Positions 26,322-35,794 of a stretch of 52,160 bases of DNA are shown piece by piece. The notes beneath the pieces were generated by a model. The model ran no database searches. It was not told the DNA's origin and saw only the letters and a list, made by a program, of their open reading frames with translations. How positions within the stretch are numbered: position 1 is the first letter of the stretch; each line of letters starts with the position of its first letter. A program made the position numbers and the translations under genes. The stretch is from Desulfobacterales bacterium (lineage in GTDB: Bacteria; Desulfobacterota; Desulfobacteria; Desulfobacterales; UBA5852), in contig JASJBQ010000021.1 of NCBI GenBank assembly GCA_030066455.1, positions 1-52,160 on the forward strand, read 5' to 3'.

Positions 26322-26942
26322 TCAATCCGTCTGATCGCGATAGCGATCGACGGCGTGAAGACTGGCCTCAAAAGCAAACCCTTTCCGGCTCAGATAGCTC
26401 AGCATCTTATGCCGTCGTATTTTGCCCTCGAGCCGCTGCCACCGGCGTTGTTTACGCTGGAGGCAGGCTGAGGCCAGCGCGTCCTCGTCGGCATGGACCA
26501 TGACGGCTGCGACGGTGTCCGCATCGATCCCCTTTTGTTTCAGTTCCTGCGCCAGAAGGCGTGGGCCGCGCGGCGTGTGATTGATGCGATAGGTGATCCA
26601 GTTCAGCGCAAACCGCTGATCGTCCAAATACTTCTTGTCGCGCAGCGTGGCAAGGGCGTGATCAATGGCCGCAAGACCGAAGCCCTTGTGTTTCAGCTTC
26701 TGCCGGACCTCATGAACACTCCGGTCTCGCCCCGCAAGCCAGCGCAGGGCGGCCTGGTAAGCGTCGCGCCGCTCCTGATCGTCTCGGAGACGGGCAGCGT
26801 TTTCGGCCGTGATCCGGTCGCCGACCTCAATCCGGCCGGCGGCCAAGAGGCTCACCGTCGCCCAGGGTTGCCCGTCCAGGTGAATCAGGACCCGGTCCGG
26901 CTGGGATTTTAACCATTTGATGGCGGTGACGGTTTTTTCCAA
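26322..26942 (-). CDS. recX: RecX family regulatory protein
   Basis: RecX modulates RecA filaments. The 206-residue product has the three tandem three-helix repeats of the family. Visible are AYQAALRWLAGRDRSVHEVR, then YLDDQRFALNWITYR, RGPRLLAQELKQKGID and a C-terminal KMLSYLSRKGFAFE. The N-terminal extension (residues 1-50) resembles the beta-rich extension of some RecX. The start is TTG at 26942; GAGGAGG follows the recC stop but lies twelve bases away, rather far. It is 21 bases behind recC, a plausible operon of recombination genes; recA itself is not in the window. Confidence 0.88.
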   Translation of the reverse strand: MEKTVTAIKWLKSQPDRVLIHLDGQPWATVSLLAAGRIEVGDRITAENAARLRDDQERRDAYQAALRWLAGRDRSVHEVRQKLKHKGFGLAAIDHALATLRDKKYLDDQRFALNWITYRINHTPRGPRLLAQELKQKGIDADTVAAVMVHADEDALASACLQRKQRRWQRLEGKIRRHKMLSYLSRKGFAFEASLHAVDRYRDQTD

Positions 26943-26963
26943 CCTTCCTGGCGGCCTCCTCGA

Positions 26964-29900
26964 TCAGGCGATGGCTTCCGAATGGGCAAACAATGGTTTA
27001 AACAGTTCGCTGGCCAGCGTTTCAAATTCCGGCGCCCATGGGTCGTGCCCCCTGAAACCGAGCGCAATGTAAGGGTCGTCCTTGTCGCCCGGAGACATGT
27101 AGTGGCCCTCCCAGGCTTTGCGGGCCGCCCGCAGCGCCTTGTCGGCGGGCTTTTCGTTTTCAAAGACCGTCCTTGCGAAAACCGGCGAGGCTTTCGGAAA
27201 TATGGCCAGGGGCCGATGGGCGGCCTGGTAGTACAAGTCCAGCAGCCGACCCAACAGGATGTCGCTGTCCGGTAGAAATTCAAATCGGCGGACTTCATCC
27301 CGGCAGATGAGCACGGTTGCACCGGACTGCTTGTCGGCCGCGGCCAGCTGACAGAAGACCAAGTGTTGAAGCCAGGCGGCCGTCAGGGCCCTGCCGTTGG
27401 CCCGGCTGTAGCGGAAGATGACCGGTCCCTCCGGGTAAAGCGTCTCGATACGACCGGCGAGCCGGAAGGGATCCAGAGAAATCTCGTAGCGGCGGGGCGC
27501 AAGCGCCGATGAGCGGATAAAGGGACGGATTCGGTCGGTGAACGTCTCGACACCTGCGGCCAGCCGCCTGAAAGCGGCCTGACCGGTTTCGCCCGGGGGC
27601 ATGACACCGCGGGCCTGCTGGAGACGGTGCGCCGTCTCAAGGGGAACGCCCGCGAGAATTTTCGAGGTCAGCCACTGGCCTTCCCGGAATTGCTCCAACG
27701 CGGTCAGGTCGAAGGCTTCGCGATCCTCGGGAGGTTGATCCGACGCGCGCAAATAAACCTCGAGCCGTCTTTCCAGTAAAAACCGGCAGGGATGCACCAA
27801 AGCCTCCAGAAGATCATCTGGCGTCAACGTCAGAAAACGGTCCGGGCAGCGGTCGAGCGCATGCGCCAGAAACGGAGTGGCCTCGGGCCTTTCTTTAACG
27901 CTTGCCGCCATTTTGCGCGCCGACCGGGCATGATGGCGGTCATAGCTGAAGTACCTGGTCGCTTCCGGTTGAAAGTAAGCCGGTGAAAAAGCCTGCAGGC
28001 GGTGTTCGACCACGAGGTCGGCCTCGCTGCAGCCGAATCCTTCCTGGAGGTAGTCGATCAACTCGCTCACCACGACCGAGGGGGGGCGCACCGAATGGTC
28101 GTGAAGATCGAATCCGGTGTAGCTGATGTAGAGACAGCAGTGGGCGGAAAGCAGCGCCTCCAGGAAGAGATAGCGGTCGTCGTCGCGGCGGGAACGGTCC
28201 CCCAACCGTGGCTCCAGGGCCATGCGATCAAAACTGCGGGGTCGGTCCAAGCGCGGGAACACGTCATGGTTCAGCCCCACGAGGCAGACGATTTTCGCCG
28301 GAATGCTGCGCATCGGCAAAAGCGCGCCGAAAGTCATGCCCCCGGCGATAAAACCGCCGCGATAACGCTCACCCGCCAATTGGCGCGTCAAATAGGCCCG
28401 CACGACATCGAGGTCGACCGGGTCTTTATACCCCCCGGTGACCGTTCCGCGGCGAAAATCGCCCAAAAGACGTTCGAGGGTCTGGAAATCATATTCGAAG
28501 CGCTCGTCGCGGACGAAGAACTGGGTCAGGGCTTTGACCAGCAGACGATGCCATTGGCCCGGCGGGAGGCGGTCGTCGAGTGTCCGGCTGAATTGGGCCA
28601 GGGTTTCGATCAGGTCGTTGAAACGGCCGATCAGATCGGCCTGGCTGCCCTGGACCCCGTCATCCGGCAGCAGATGCTGAAAAAGCCGGTCCGGCTCGCC
28701 TGCGAGGGCGTACCCGAGGACAAGGCGGTCCAACCCCTGGCGCCAGGTGTTGGCGTCGTCGGCCGGAAGGTCCCAGCGGGCTTTGTCTGCGCCGTCAAGC
28801 CCCCAGCGGATCCCTACGCGGTCGAGCATCTCGGTGATCGCGGCCAGATCGGCCGCATCGAACCCGAAGCGGGCACGCAGCGGCTCGAATTCAATCAGCG
28901 CCAGAACATGCGAGCGTCCAAATCGCGCGGCGCGCAGGTCCAGCAGGCGCAGAAAGGCTTCCACGAGGGGGCTCGCCGATTCCAGGCAGCGGTCGGCAAT
29001 CGAGAACGGCAGATAGAGGCGCTCGTCCGTCGGTGCTCCGAACACGGCCTGAATGTAAGGGGCATAGGTGTCGATATCGGGCGTCATGACCAGGATATCG
29101 CGTGGTTCGATTTCCGGGTTCGCATCGAGCAGGGCCAGGAGTTGATCCCGCAGCACCTCGATTTCGCGCATGGGTCCGTGGCAGGCATGAATCTGGATGG
29201 ATCGGTCGCGTTCAGCGTTATCCATGAGATGTCGGGGCTCGCGCCCTTCCCTCCGGTCGGCGCCGCGGTCGGATAAGTGCAGGAGATCGTGCTGGACGGC
29301 CCTGAGGCGCGTGTCCGGAACCACGTCTTCGAAATGGTCTTCCACCAGGCAGTCGAGATCGCCGACCAGGGTGTGGAACTCGCGTCCATGGCCGCCCATC
29401 GAGGCCAACAGCCGGTTGCCGCTCTCCAGGTGAAGGTCCCGGGGATCGATCAGGCCTTCGTCGCTGGTCGATCCCCGGCGCATCTTCGCCATTTCACGAT
29501 CGGAGGCGATGTCGGCCCAGTATTCCTGACACGGGGTCAGTTGATAGATGTCGACGGTCATCTCCGTTGCGAGGGCTTGCAGGATCTGCAGGTAGTAGGG
29601 CGGCAGGTAGGACACCCCGAACAGCGAAACGTGCTCCGGAAGCCCGCTTCCCGGCGCCGCGGTCCCGGTCGGTGTTTCGATCAGCATTTTCCAAAGGGAC
29701 GCACGATGGGGTTCGGCGGTTTCTGCGGTAAGCCGCCGCCATAGTTTGGGCTGCCAGGCCAACGGTTCGCCAGCCTCGGAGGGGGGGCGTTTTTCCCAGT
29801 CGAGAACCATCCGGGGGCGGAAGATGAGGTACTGGTCCAGAAGATCCGCGATCTCGGCGGCGAGCTGGAAGCCTTTGACGCCATTGGCGTCGTCCGCGAG

Positions 29901-30245
29901 GTAAAACCGCAGGTCACCGAAGGCGTCGTCCTGCTTGACCAAATCAGGCAGCAGGCGCAGGATCCGGAACGTGAGCGCATTGCGCTCAAACGGGTTTTGC
30001 TCGGCTTCAAAGCCAAGGCGGTGCTTGAACACACTTTCGATGAATGCGTTGGGAAATGGAAACTGGCCGTTGGCCGCAATTCCGTTCAGCCGGGCCAGGG
30101 CGAGAGAAAGCCAGCGTTCCATGCCGCGACTCTGGACGACGACGATGTCGGCCTCGAGGGGATCACCGGGACGCCTCAAGGTGCGGGCGAGTTTCTCCGC
30201 CAGGATTTCAAGGCGATTGCTGGTATGGATGGTGAGTCCGGGCAT
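26964..30245 (-). CDS. recC: Exodeoxyribonuclease V subunit gamma (RecC)
   Basis: RecC recognises Chi and splits the strands in RecBCD. The 1093-residue product begins with the typical LTIHTSNRLEILAEKL and VVVQSRGMERWLSL. It continues with RDILVMTPDIDTYAPYIQAV, then LPFSIADR, FGALLPMRSIPAKIVCLVGL, HDVFPRLDRPRSFD and DDRYLFLEALLSAHCCLYIS. The length matches the family. It lies about 4.2 kb upstream, in transcription order, from recB-recD, with the PilZ, transporter and PaaK genes between them, so the three subunits are not one operon. Confidence 0.95.
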   Translation of the reverse strand: MPGLTIHTSNRLEILAEKLARTLRRPGDPLEADIVVVQSRGMERWLSLALARLNGIAANGQFPFPNAFIESVFKHRLGFEAEQNPFERNALTFRILRLLPDLVKQDDAFGDLRFYLADDANGVKGFQLAAEIADLLDQYLIFRPRMVLDWEKRPPSEAGEPLAWQPKLWRRLTAETAEPHRASLWKMLIETPTGTAAPGSGLPEHVSLFGVSYLPPYYLQILQALATEMTVDIYQLTPCQEYWADIASDREMAKMRRGSTSDEGLIDPRDLHLESGNRLLASMGGHGREFHTLVGDLDCLVEDHFEDVVPDTRLRAVQHDLLHLSDRGADRREGREPRHLMDNAERDRSIQIHACHGPMREIEVLRDQLLALLDANPEIEPRDILVMTPDIDTYAPYIQAVFGAPTDERLYLPFSIADRCLESASPLVEAFLRLLDLRAARFGRSHVLALIEFEPLRARFGFDAADLAAITEMLDRVGIRWGLDGADKARWDLPADDANTWRQGLDRLVLGYALAGEPDRLFQHLLPDDGVQGSQADLIGRFNDLIETLAQFSRTLDDRLPPGQWHRLLVKALTQFFVRDERFEYDFQTLERLLGDFRRGTVTGGYKDPVDLDVVRAYLTRQLAGERYRGGFIAGGMTFGALLPMRSIPAKIVCLVGLNHDVFPRLDRPRSFDRMALEPRLGDRSRRDDDRYLFLEALLSAHCCLYISYTGFDLHDHSVRPPSVVVSELIDYLQEGFGCSEADLVVEHRLQAFSPAYFQPEATRYFSYDRHHARSARKMAASVKERPEATPFLAHALDRCPDRFLTLTPDDLLEALVHPCRFLLERRLEVYLRASDQPPEDREAFDLTALEQFREGQWLTSKILAGVPLETAHRLQQARGVMPPGETGQAAFRRLAAGVETFTDRIRPFIRSSALAPRRYEISLDPFRLAGRIETLYPEGPVIFRYSRANGRALTAAWLQHLVFCQLAAADKQSGATVLICRDEVRRFEFLPDSDILLGRLLDLYYQAAHRPLAIFPKASPVFARTVFENEKPADKALRAARKAWEGHYMSPGDKDDPYIALGFRGHDPWAPEFETLASELFKPLFAHSEAIA

Positions 30246-30353
30246 GCGACGGGTGGTGTTCCTTTGACGGCTGAGGCCAGCAGGATACCGCCCGCCCCGG
30301 CCACCGTCAAGTCATCGCTGCGGGGTGGCGGGGAAAGTGATTCCCGCACGCGG

Positions 30354-31604
30354 TCAGCGGCCCCGCCGCACACGGGATCGGTCCAGCGGACGACCGTCCC
30401 AGGCGTGTTCGAGGACCATCAGAAAATCCTCGTAATCCAGGTCTTCGGGATTGAAGAGCACCATGCCGTCGTCCAGGGCCGCGCGGGCAACCTGCGGGAG
30501 TGCATCCGCGGGCACCGCCGCTTCCCCGCGGGCGTTGCGGACTTCGCTTAAAAACCGCGGGTGGCGCCCCGCGCAAGCCTGGTGCAGATTTTCGTTCAGC
30601 GCGCGTATCATGCGGATGACGACGTCCGCGCGGGCCTCGCGCGGGGTGCGGGTGAAAGTTTCCTCGTCGGCCAGGGAGGCAAGGATTTCCGCCGTCAGAT
30701 GGCCGTTTTTATGAAGATTGTACTCGAGGCCGTAAGGCAGCAGCATGGCCATGCAATTGCCGTGGGGCACGCCGCAGACGGCCCCCAGGGCATGTCCGAT
30801 GGTGTGCACCATGCCCACCAGGGAATTGCCGAAGGCCATCCCGGCGATGGTGGCGGCAAGGGCCAGGGCCAGCCGCCCGTCCCTGTCATCAGGTGCATCC
30901 ATCACCCGTGGCAGATGGCGGCTGATGAGTTTGATCGCGGTCAGCGCCCCGACGTCGCTGAGCGGATTCTTGGCCAGGCAGGTGTAGGCCTCGACGGCAT
31001 GCGTCAGTGCGTCCATGGCCGTGGCCGCCGTGATGGCCGGCGGCAGGGTCAAGGTCATACGCGAATCGAGCACGGCGGCGTCCGGGATCAGAAACGGGCT
31101 TCCAAAAGTCAATTTGCGATGGCGCGATTCGTCCTTGATGACCGCCGCCAGAGTGGTTTCCGAGCCGGTGCCGGAGGTGGTGGGCACGGCCAGCAGCGGA
31201 CGCAGGGGACGCTTGACCGTTCCGGAACCGCTGAACGCTTTAAGATCGTCGCTGTCCTCGGACACCAGGATATTGACCCCCTTGGCGGTATCCAGAACGG
31301 ATCCGCCGCCGACGGCGATCAGGGCATCGCATGCCTGCCGGCGATAGGCGGCGGCCAGCTCAGCGACCGTGGCGATCGAGGAATCGACGGGGACGTTGTC
31401 CGCGATGCCTCCGACGGTCATGCGTTCGCCGATGGCGGCGGTCATAACATCCACCAGTCCGGCGGCGGAAACGCCTCTGTCCGTCACGATCAGCGGGCGC
31501 TGGGCCCCCAACCGGCCCAGCAGGTCGGGTATCGATTCAAGAACGTCGTGGCCGGCAACGATCTCGACGCCGCACCCGTATTCGAAATAGGCAGGCATGT
31601 CCAT
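30354..31604 (-). CDS. Iron-containing alcohol dehydrogenase
   Basis: This 416-residue group III dehydrogenase reduces aldehydes or oxidises primary alcohols with NAD(H). It has GGGSVLDTAKG (about residues 99-109), PTTSGTGSE and the full metal site: Asp198 and His202 (MDALTHAVEAY), His267 (VHTIGHALG) and His281 (PHG). The ATG at 31604 fits the family start; GGAGGGGAG lies about eleven bases upstream. It is the last gene of the AOR cluster, 31 bases after a related but degenerate copy, and would supply or remove aldehyde for the AOR enzyme. Confidence 0.93.
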   Translation of the reverse strand: MDMPAYFEYGCGVEIVAGHDVLESIPDLLGRLGAQRPLIVTDRGVSAAGLVDVMTAAIGERMTVGGIADNVPVDSSIATVAELAAAYRRQACDALIAVGGGSVLDTAKGVNILVSEDSDDLKAFSGSGTVKRPLRPLLAVPTTSGTGSETTLAAVIKDESRHRKLTFGSPFLIPDAAVLDSRMTLTLPPAITAATAMDALTHAVEAYTCLAKNPLSDVGALTAIKLISRHLPRVMDAPDDRDGRLALALAATIAGMAFGNSLVGMVHTIGHALGAVCGVPHGNCMAMLLPYGLEYNLHKNGHLTAEILASLADEETFTRTPREARADVVIRMIRALNENLHQACAGRHPRFLSEVRNARGEAAVPADALPQVARAALDDGMVLFNPEDLDYEDFLMVLEHAWDGRPLDRSRVRRGR

Positions 31605-31635
31605 AAGTATCAACACTCCCCTCCGGTGATCGGCA

Positions 31636-32817
31636 TCATGCTTCGGCGTGGACGGGCGCACCGTCAAAAGCCGCCTGAAAAAGATCCGCGATGGCGTCGG
31701 CCGTCATCCCCTCGTCTGCGGGGTTGAGCGACGCGGCAATGGAATCCAGCTCTTTGCGGGAAAAGCCCCGATCCTCGAGCGTCCGGGGTGTCCTTCCCGC
31801 CGATTGGCGGCACAGGTCGTTCATCAGCGCCTTCAGCGCGGCCGCCGCCAGCACGGATTGCTGTCCGGACGACGTGCGGGCTGAACGCGCCAATCCCTCC
31901 AGAGCGGGCAGCAGCTCGGCGGACGACCATCCCCAGTGGCGCTCCCCGATACCAGCGGCTGCGGGAAGCAGGATCCCCAGCGCTTCGGAATCGTTGACGC
32001 GCCCCGTAGCGGCCAGTCGCCTGGCGAGCCGCTCCAGTCGCTGCGGTGGCCGGTCGCCCAGGGCGCAGCCGGCCATGACAGCGGCCCCGGCGAGGTGCAT
32101 GCGCGGGGTCACGGCGTCCGGCATCTGATCAACCGCTCGCAGCGCGGCGGCGGCCATCTGCACGGCATTGACGCCGTAGATGTCCCGCATGGGGTTCTTA
32201 TCCGCGGCCATGACGGTCTCGGCACCCAGGGCCAGCGCCGTGACACCGGTGGCCATCAACGCTTCCCGTCCCGGCGATCCCAGCGTGCGTTCGTCGATGC
32301 AAACCAGGTCCGGCATCAGCCCCACCGACCGCAGATCGATCCCGTCGGCCTGCAATCGGCCCGACACCTCGTTGCCGGACGCCGCTGCCGGCGCAATCAG
32401 GACCAGGGGTTTGAGGCGTAAGGCGAGGCCGGCTTTTTCGGATGTGAATGCCCCGGGATCGTCCTGGCCGGTCGAAACCACCAGGTTCAGCAACTTGCCC
32501 AGTGCCATCAGTGGGCCTGAACCCATGACCACCAGGGCGTCGTGATCCCGGTCGCGGTAAAGGGCGGCTATCTCGTGGGCGCTTTCGAGATCCGCCTTCG
32601 CGGGGAGCGCTTCCACCGCCCCCAGGGTCAAGTCCGATTCCCGCAGGGCATCCACGAAGGCCCGGCTGCGGTTCTCGCGAAAGGCGGTTGCATCGCTCAA
32701 CAGCAGCGGACGGCGCGCGTTGCGCATGGCCAGTTCGTAGGGAATATGCTCGAGGGCCCGCTGGCCGCATATGAGCTTGACCGGGCAGTTGAAGGTTATT
32801 CGATCGGAAAGGGGCAT
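31636..32817 (-). CDS. Degenerate iron-ADH homologue lacking the metal site
   Basis: The 393-residue product keeps the overall iron-ADH layout (FNCPVKLICGQRALEHIP; DALVVMGSGPLMALGKLLN; LIAPAAASGNEVSG; GLMPDLVCIDERTL), but key residues are lost. The GGGS-x2-D dinucleotide motif is GSGPLMALG, the segment matching MDALTHAVE reads TGVTALALGAE (no Asp, no His), and no His-rich second half is seen. It is therefore probably not an active dehydrogenase; it could be a regulatory or structural partner of the intact enzyme 31 bases downstream. GGAG lies before the ATG. The frame is fully open, so this is not a decaying pseudogene by any visible lesion. Confidence 0.82.
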   Translation of the reverse strand: MPLSDRITFNCPVKLICGQRALEHIPYELAMRNARRPLLLSDATAFRENRSRAFVDALRESDLTLGAVEALPAKADLESAHEIAALYRDRDHDALVVMGSGPLMALGKLLNLVVSTGQDDPGAFTSEKAGLALRLKPLVLIAPAAASGNEVSGRLQADGIDLRSVGLMPDLVCIDERTLGSPGREALMATGVTALALGAETVMAADKNPMRDIYGVNAVQMAAAALRAVDQMPDAVTPRMHLAGAAVMAGCALGDRPPQRLERLARRLAATGRVNDSEALGILLPAAAGIGERHWGWSSAELLPALEGLARSARTSSGQQSVLAAAALKALMNDLCRQSAGRTPRTLEDRGFSRKELDSIAASLNPADEGMTADAIADLFQAAFDGAPVHAEA

Positions 32818-32854
32818 AGGCGCCGCTCCAAACTTGAAGGTTGACCGCAGGTTC

Positions 32855-33388
32855 TTAGTAGCCCAGCAGGGCGCGCCAGTAAATCCGGACGCGCAGGACG
32901 CATGTGGTCAGCAGCGGCCAGTGCGGGTAGCGTTTGACCGCCAATCGGGCCAGCGGTTTGGGCAGCAGATAGACCTGGACGCGATCGAGGATTCGCACCA
33001 CCGCGCAGGCATGGGCGACTTCGCCGTCGACCTCCAGGCGGTCCCGGGCGGTGGCCACCGGGGTGTTTTCCTGAAAGGTGAAGGTCAGGAAACCGGCTTC
33101 AAGATGTTTGAAGCCCAGTTTGAGATCGACCGGGTGGTCCTCGACCCGCCCGCCGCAATAGCGCAAAACGCCGCCTGATCGGCGTTCCACCACCATCCAG
33201 GGACCCCGCGCGACGATCCCGAGTGCGAAGACGAAATCGGCGGGCAGTTCAGCCACCTCATCCATGATGGCCGGGTCCACCCGGGATGCCGCCTGAATCG
33301 CACGACCCATGAACCAGAGCATCACCGCCAGATAGGCGCGTTTGAAAGGCTTCCTTCCGGATTTGATTTCACGGTACGTCAGTTCCAT
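32855..33388 (-). CDS. SCP2-like lipid-carrier domain protein, putative
   Basis: The 177-residue product looks like a single SCP2 (sterol carrier protein 2)-type fold: MVVERRSGGVLRYCGGRV, then VDLKLGFKHLEAGFLTFTFQ and a C-terminal amphipathic part (VYLLPKPLARLAVKRYPHW). The assignment is by pattern memory and moderate. The ATG at 33388 has GGGAGAA ahead of it; the frame upstream runs across the ferredoxin gene and is not coding. It lies inside the AOR cluster between the ferredoxin and the degenerate dehydrogenase, so a hydrophobic aldehyde or acid as cargo is conceivable. Confidence 0.7.
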   Translation of the reverse strand: MELTYREIKSGRKPFKRAYLAVMLWFMGRAIQAASRVDPAIMDEVAELPADFVFALGIVARGPWMVVERRSGGVLRYCGGRVEDHPVDLKLGFKHLEAGFLTFTFQENTPVATARDRLEVDGEVAHACAVVRILDRVQVYLLPKPLARLAVKRYPHWPLLTTCVLRVRIYWRALLGY

Positions 33389-33440
33389 CGGCTTCTCCCC
33401 GCGCGATAGGATTCGATCACGGCGCAACGCGAACAGACGA

Positions 33441-33659
33441 TCAAGCCGCGGCCATGGCAACCGCCTCGACCGGGCAGTCTTCCGCACACTGGCCGCAGCT
33501 GATGCAGGCGTCGGCATCGGCCAGGAACGGGTAGCCATGGGGGTCCTTGTCGGTGCCGCGAGAGGCGGTTTCAATGCAGCTGACCGGGCAGGCATCGACA
33601 CAGATCCTGCAGGCCATGCAGGTTTTGCGATTGAATGCGGGGTTGGGATCGGATTTCAT
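33441..33659 (-). CDS. 2[4Fe-4S] ferredoxin
   Basis: The 72-residue protein has two C-x2-C-x2-C-x3-C-P motifs: CMACRICVDACP and CISCGQCAEDCP, spaced by a longer loop (ASRGTDKDPHGYPFLAD). It is a low-potential electron carrier and the obvious redox partner of the AOR encoded 31 bases upstream. The ATG at 33659 has AAAGG five bases ahead; a GTG two codons earlier overlaps that site. Confidence 0.95.
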   Translation of the reverse strand: MKSDPNPAFNRKTCMACRICVDACPVSCIETASRGTDKDPHGYPFLADADACISCGQCAEDCPVEAVAMAAA

Positions 33660-33690
33660 GTGCACCTTTCTCGGTTCGTTGCTTCGGGAA

Positions 33691-35673
33691 TCACCAAGCG
33701 CTGTCCGGCTTCGCGGACGCCTCGCGCGCCAGTTCGTTCAACTGCGCCTCGGGTGGATGGCCCGTGTCCTCGTCCCAGCCAAACTGGCGCCAGTAGTCGC
33801 GGATCAGCTGGTCGAGGTCCACACGACGGTTTTTGTTGGCCCCCCGGATGAGCGTCGGCAGACCCAACGACCTTCGGGAGGGCCTGTTTGTTCGGGGCTC
33901 GATGCCGTGCTTGATGTTGAAGGCCTGCTTCAGCGTCTGAAAGGCCGCGCCCATGGCCAGATAGTCCTCGGGCGACCTGTCCCAACCCGTGGCGGCGTTG
34001 AGCCAGTCAAACAGCGGGAAGCGGTCGGCGCCGAGAAACGCACCGAACAGGCAGGCGCCGCTGCCGTTGATGACATTGACATACTTGCTGCAGGCCGCGC
34101 TGCAGGCTGCTTTCAGTTCATCGGCCACGTATTTGCTGTTTTTGGAATAGACGACCTCGGGTTTGGGCAGGGTCTCGATTTTTTTCCAGAGACGGTACAT
34201 CTCGTAGTAGAGCTGCGAGCCGATGGTGTGTTTGCCGGGGCTGGCCTCGACAGCGTAATGCAGGGCATAGCCGGGATCGCCGCGTCCGTCGTGCATGGGC
34301 AGTTCCTGGCCGCCGGCCTGGATGGCATAGTGATGGGCGTCGCGGCCGATGCGTTGCGCCGCCCGCTTGGTTCCGTCGGCCAGGAGATCGCCGAGCCCCT
34401 CGCGCCGGACCATCATCTCGATCAGGGTCTTGATCGCAGCCGCGTTGCCCCATTCGAGTTCGAGCCCGCCGGTGTCCGCCGTCGTGATCAGCCCCTTTTC
34501 AAAGCACTCGATGGCAAAAGCAACGGTACCGCCGGCCGAGATCGAATCCATCCCGGCGCGGTTGAGGATTTCATTGAGCTGGAAGATGCTGTCGCGGTCG
34601 GTGTTCAGGCACAACCCTCCCAGGGCCAGCACGGTTTCGTACTCGGGCTTGTGGGTTTCGGCGTAGTGTCCGTTGGCGCGGCAGATACCGCCGCAGCCGA
34701 TCGGACAGGCATAGCAATGGTATTTGACGACTTCGCACTCGCGAAAAAGATCCGGGTTGACGGTGAGCGAGCGTTGGGGGTCGAAATCCCTGTTGCTTCC
34801 CTTCCAGTTCTTGATGGGCGCATCCCCCATTTCAACCGACATCTGGTTCATGGAGGATGTTCCCCATTTGCTCAGCATCATCTTGAAGAGCATCCCGTCC
34901 ATGGCCGACTGGGTGGGCAGCACACGCATCAGCGTGCCGAGCCAGCGCATCATCCTTCCTGAGAAAAACGGTATCTTCAACGAAGCCCAACGGTTGCAAC
35001 GGCGGCTGAGGGCATGCACCGCTTCGCGGTCGTGCGCCTTGATGCGGCGATTGCCGGTCAACACGAGCGCCTTGAGGTTTTTGGCTCCCATGACCGCCCC
35101 CAGGCCGGAGCGCGCCGCAATCCGGCCGCGATCGGTACAGACGCCTGAAATGAGGGACCGGTTTTCACCGGCCGGGCCGATACAGGCCACCCGCGGCACC
35201 TTTTTTTGGTGATGGCGCCGTGTGAGGATCTCCTCGGTTTCGACGGCATCGCGTCCCCAGAGATCGGAGGCGTCATGCAGCGAGGCCTTGCCGTTGCCGA
35301 CCAGCAGATACACCGGCTTTTCACTGGCGCCCGAGAAAAAGATGCCGTCGTAGCCGCAGTGTTTGATGGCCGGTGCCAGCATGCCGCCGCAGTTGGCATC
35401 CCCCCACCCGCCGGTCAGCGGGGATTTGCCCACCAGCATCCAGCGTCCGGCGAACAGACTGCCGGTGCCGGTCAGCAGCCCGGCGACAAAACCGAGGACG
35501 TTTTCAGGTCCCAGCGGATCCGCACCGGCCGGTATCTGGCGATAGAGCTGGTAGGCCCCGAGTCCCATGCCGGCCAGGTAGGTCTCGTATACCTGGTCCG
35601 GGACGGTTTCCTCGAGGGTCCCGCCCGTCGTCAGGTTCACCTGCAGGATTTTGCCTGTATAACCCTTTGGCAT
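33691..35673 (-). CDS. aor: Aldehyde:ferredoxin oxidoreductase (tungsten type)
   Basis: AOR oxidises aldehydes to acids and reduces ferredoxin, or runs backwards, using a bis-tungstopterin and a [4Fe-4S] cluster. The 660-residue product has the family start YTGKILQVNLTTG, the pterin-contact region AGRWMLVGKSPLTGGWGDAN and SGVCTDRGRIAARSGLGAVM. The cluster Cys are Cys320, Cys323 and Cys327 (CYACPIGC), with Cys541 (GSGACLFGAF) as fourth ligand, matching the spacing in archaeal AOR. AAGGAG lies before the ATG at 35673; the upstream 28 codons are not part of the family. It heads a minus-strand cluster with ferredoxin, SCP2-like and two ADH genes and is divergent from a TetR gene. Confidence 0.96.
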   Translation of the reverse strand: MPKGYTGKILQVNLTTGGTLEETVPDQVYETYLAGMGLGAYQLYRQIPAGADPLGPENVLGFVAGLLTGTGSLFAGRWMLVGKSPLTGGWGDANCGGMLAPAIKHCGYDGIFFSGASEKPVYLLVGNGKASLHDASDLWGRDAVETEEILTRRHHQKKVPRVACIGPAGENRSLISGVCTDRGRIAARSGLGAVMGAKNLKALVLTGNRRIKAHDREAVHALSRRCNRWASLKIPFFSGRMMRWLGTLMRVLPTQSAMDGMLFKMMLSKWGTSSMNQMSVEMGDAPIKNWKGSNRDFDPQRSLTVNPDLFRECEVVKYHCYACPIGCGGICRANGHYAETHKPEYETVLALGGLCLNTDRDSIFQLNEILNRAGMDSISAGGTVAFAIECFEKGLITTADTGGLELEWGNAAAIKTLIEMMVRREGLGDLLADGTKRAAQRIGRDAHHYAIQAGGQELPMHDGRGDPGYALHYAVEASPGKHTIGSQLYYEMYRLWKKIETLPKPEVVYSKNSKYVADELKAACSAACSKYVNVINGSGACLFGAFLGADRFPLFDWLNAATGWDRSPEDYLAMGAAFQTLKQAFNIKHGIEPRTNRPSRRSLGLPTLIRGANKNRRVDLDQLIRDYWRQFGWDEDTGHPPEAQLNELAREASAKPDSAW

Positions 35674-35794
35674 CGATTCTCCTTGAAGCCGCGGCCCGGT
35701 AATAAACGACCGGGCCATCCGTTTGCGATGCGCGTCAAATAAGCTTTCGTTATCCATCTGTTGGCATAGACAAAACAGGTTGTCAATTATTTTT

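Noticed and set aside
28002..29276. 424-codon open frame on the plus strand inside recC
   Set aside because: Antisense shadow of recC with no recognisable motif or ribosome site.
31636..32817. Pseudogene call for the degenerate iron-ADH homologue
   Set aside because: The frame is intact at near full length with a ribosome site and a normal place in the operon, so loss of catalysis rather than gene decay fits better.
33547..34962. 471-codon open frame on the plus strand across aor and ferredoxin
   Set aside because: Antisense to two certain genes; composition is typical of a shadow frame.
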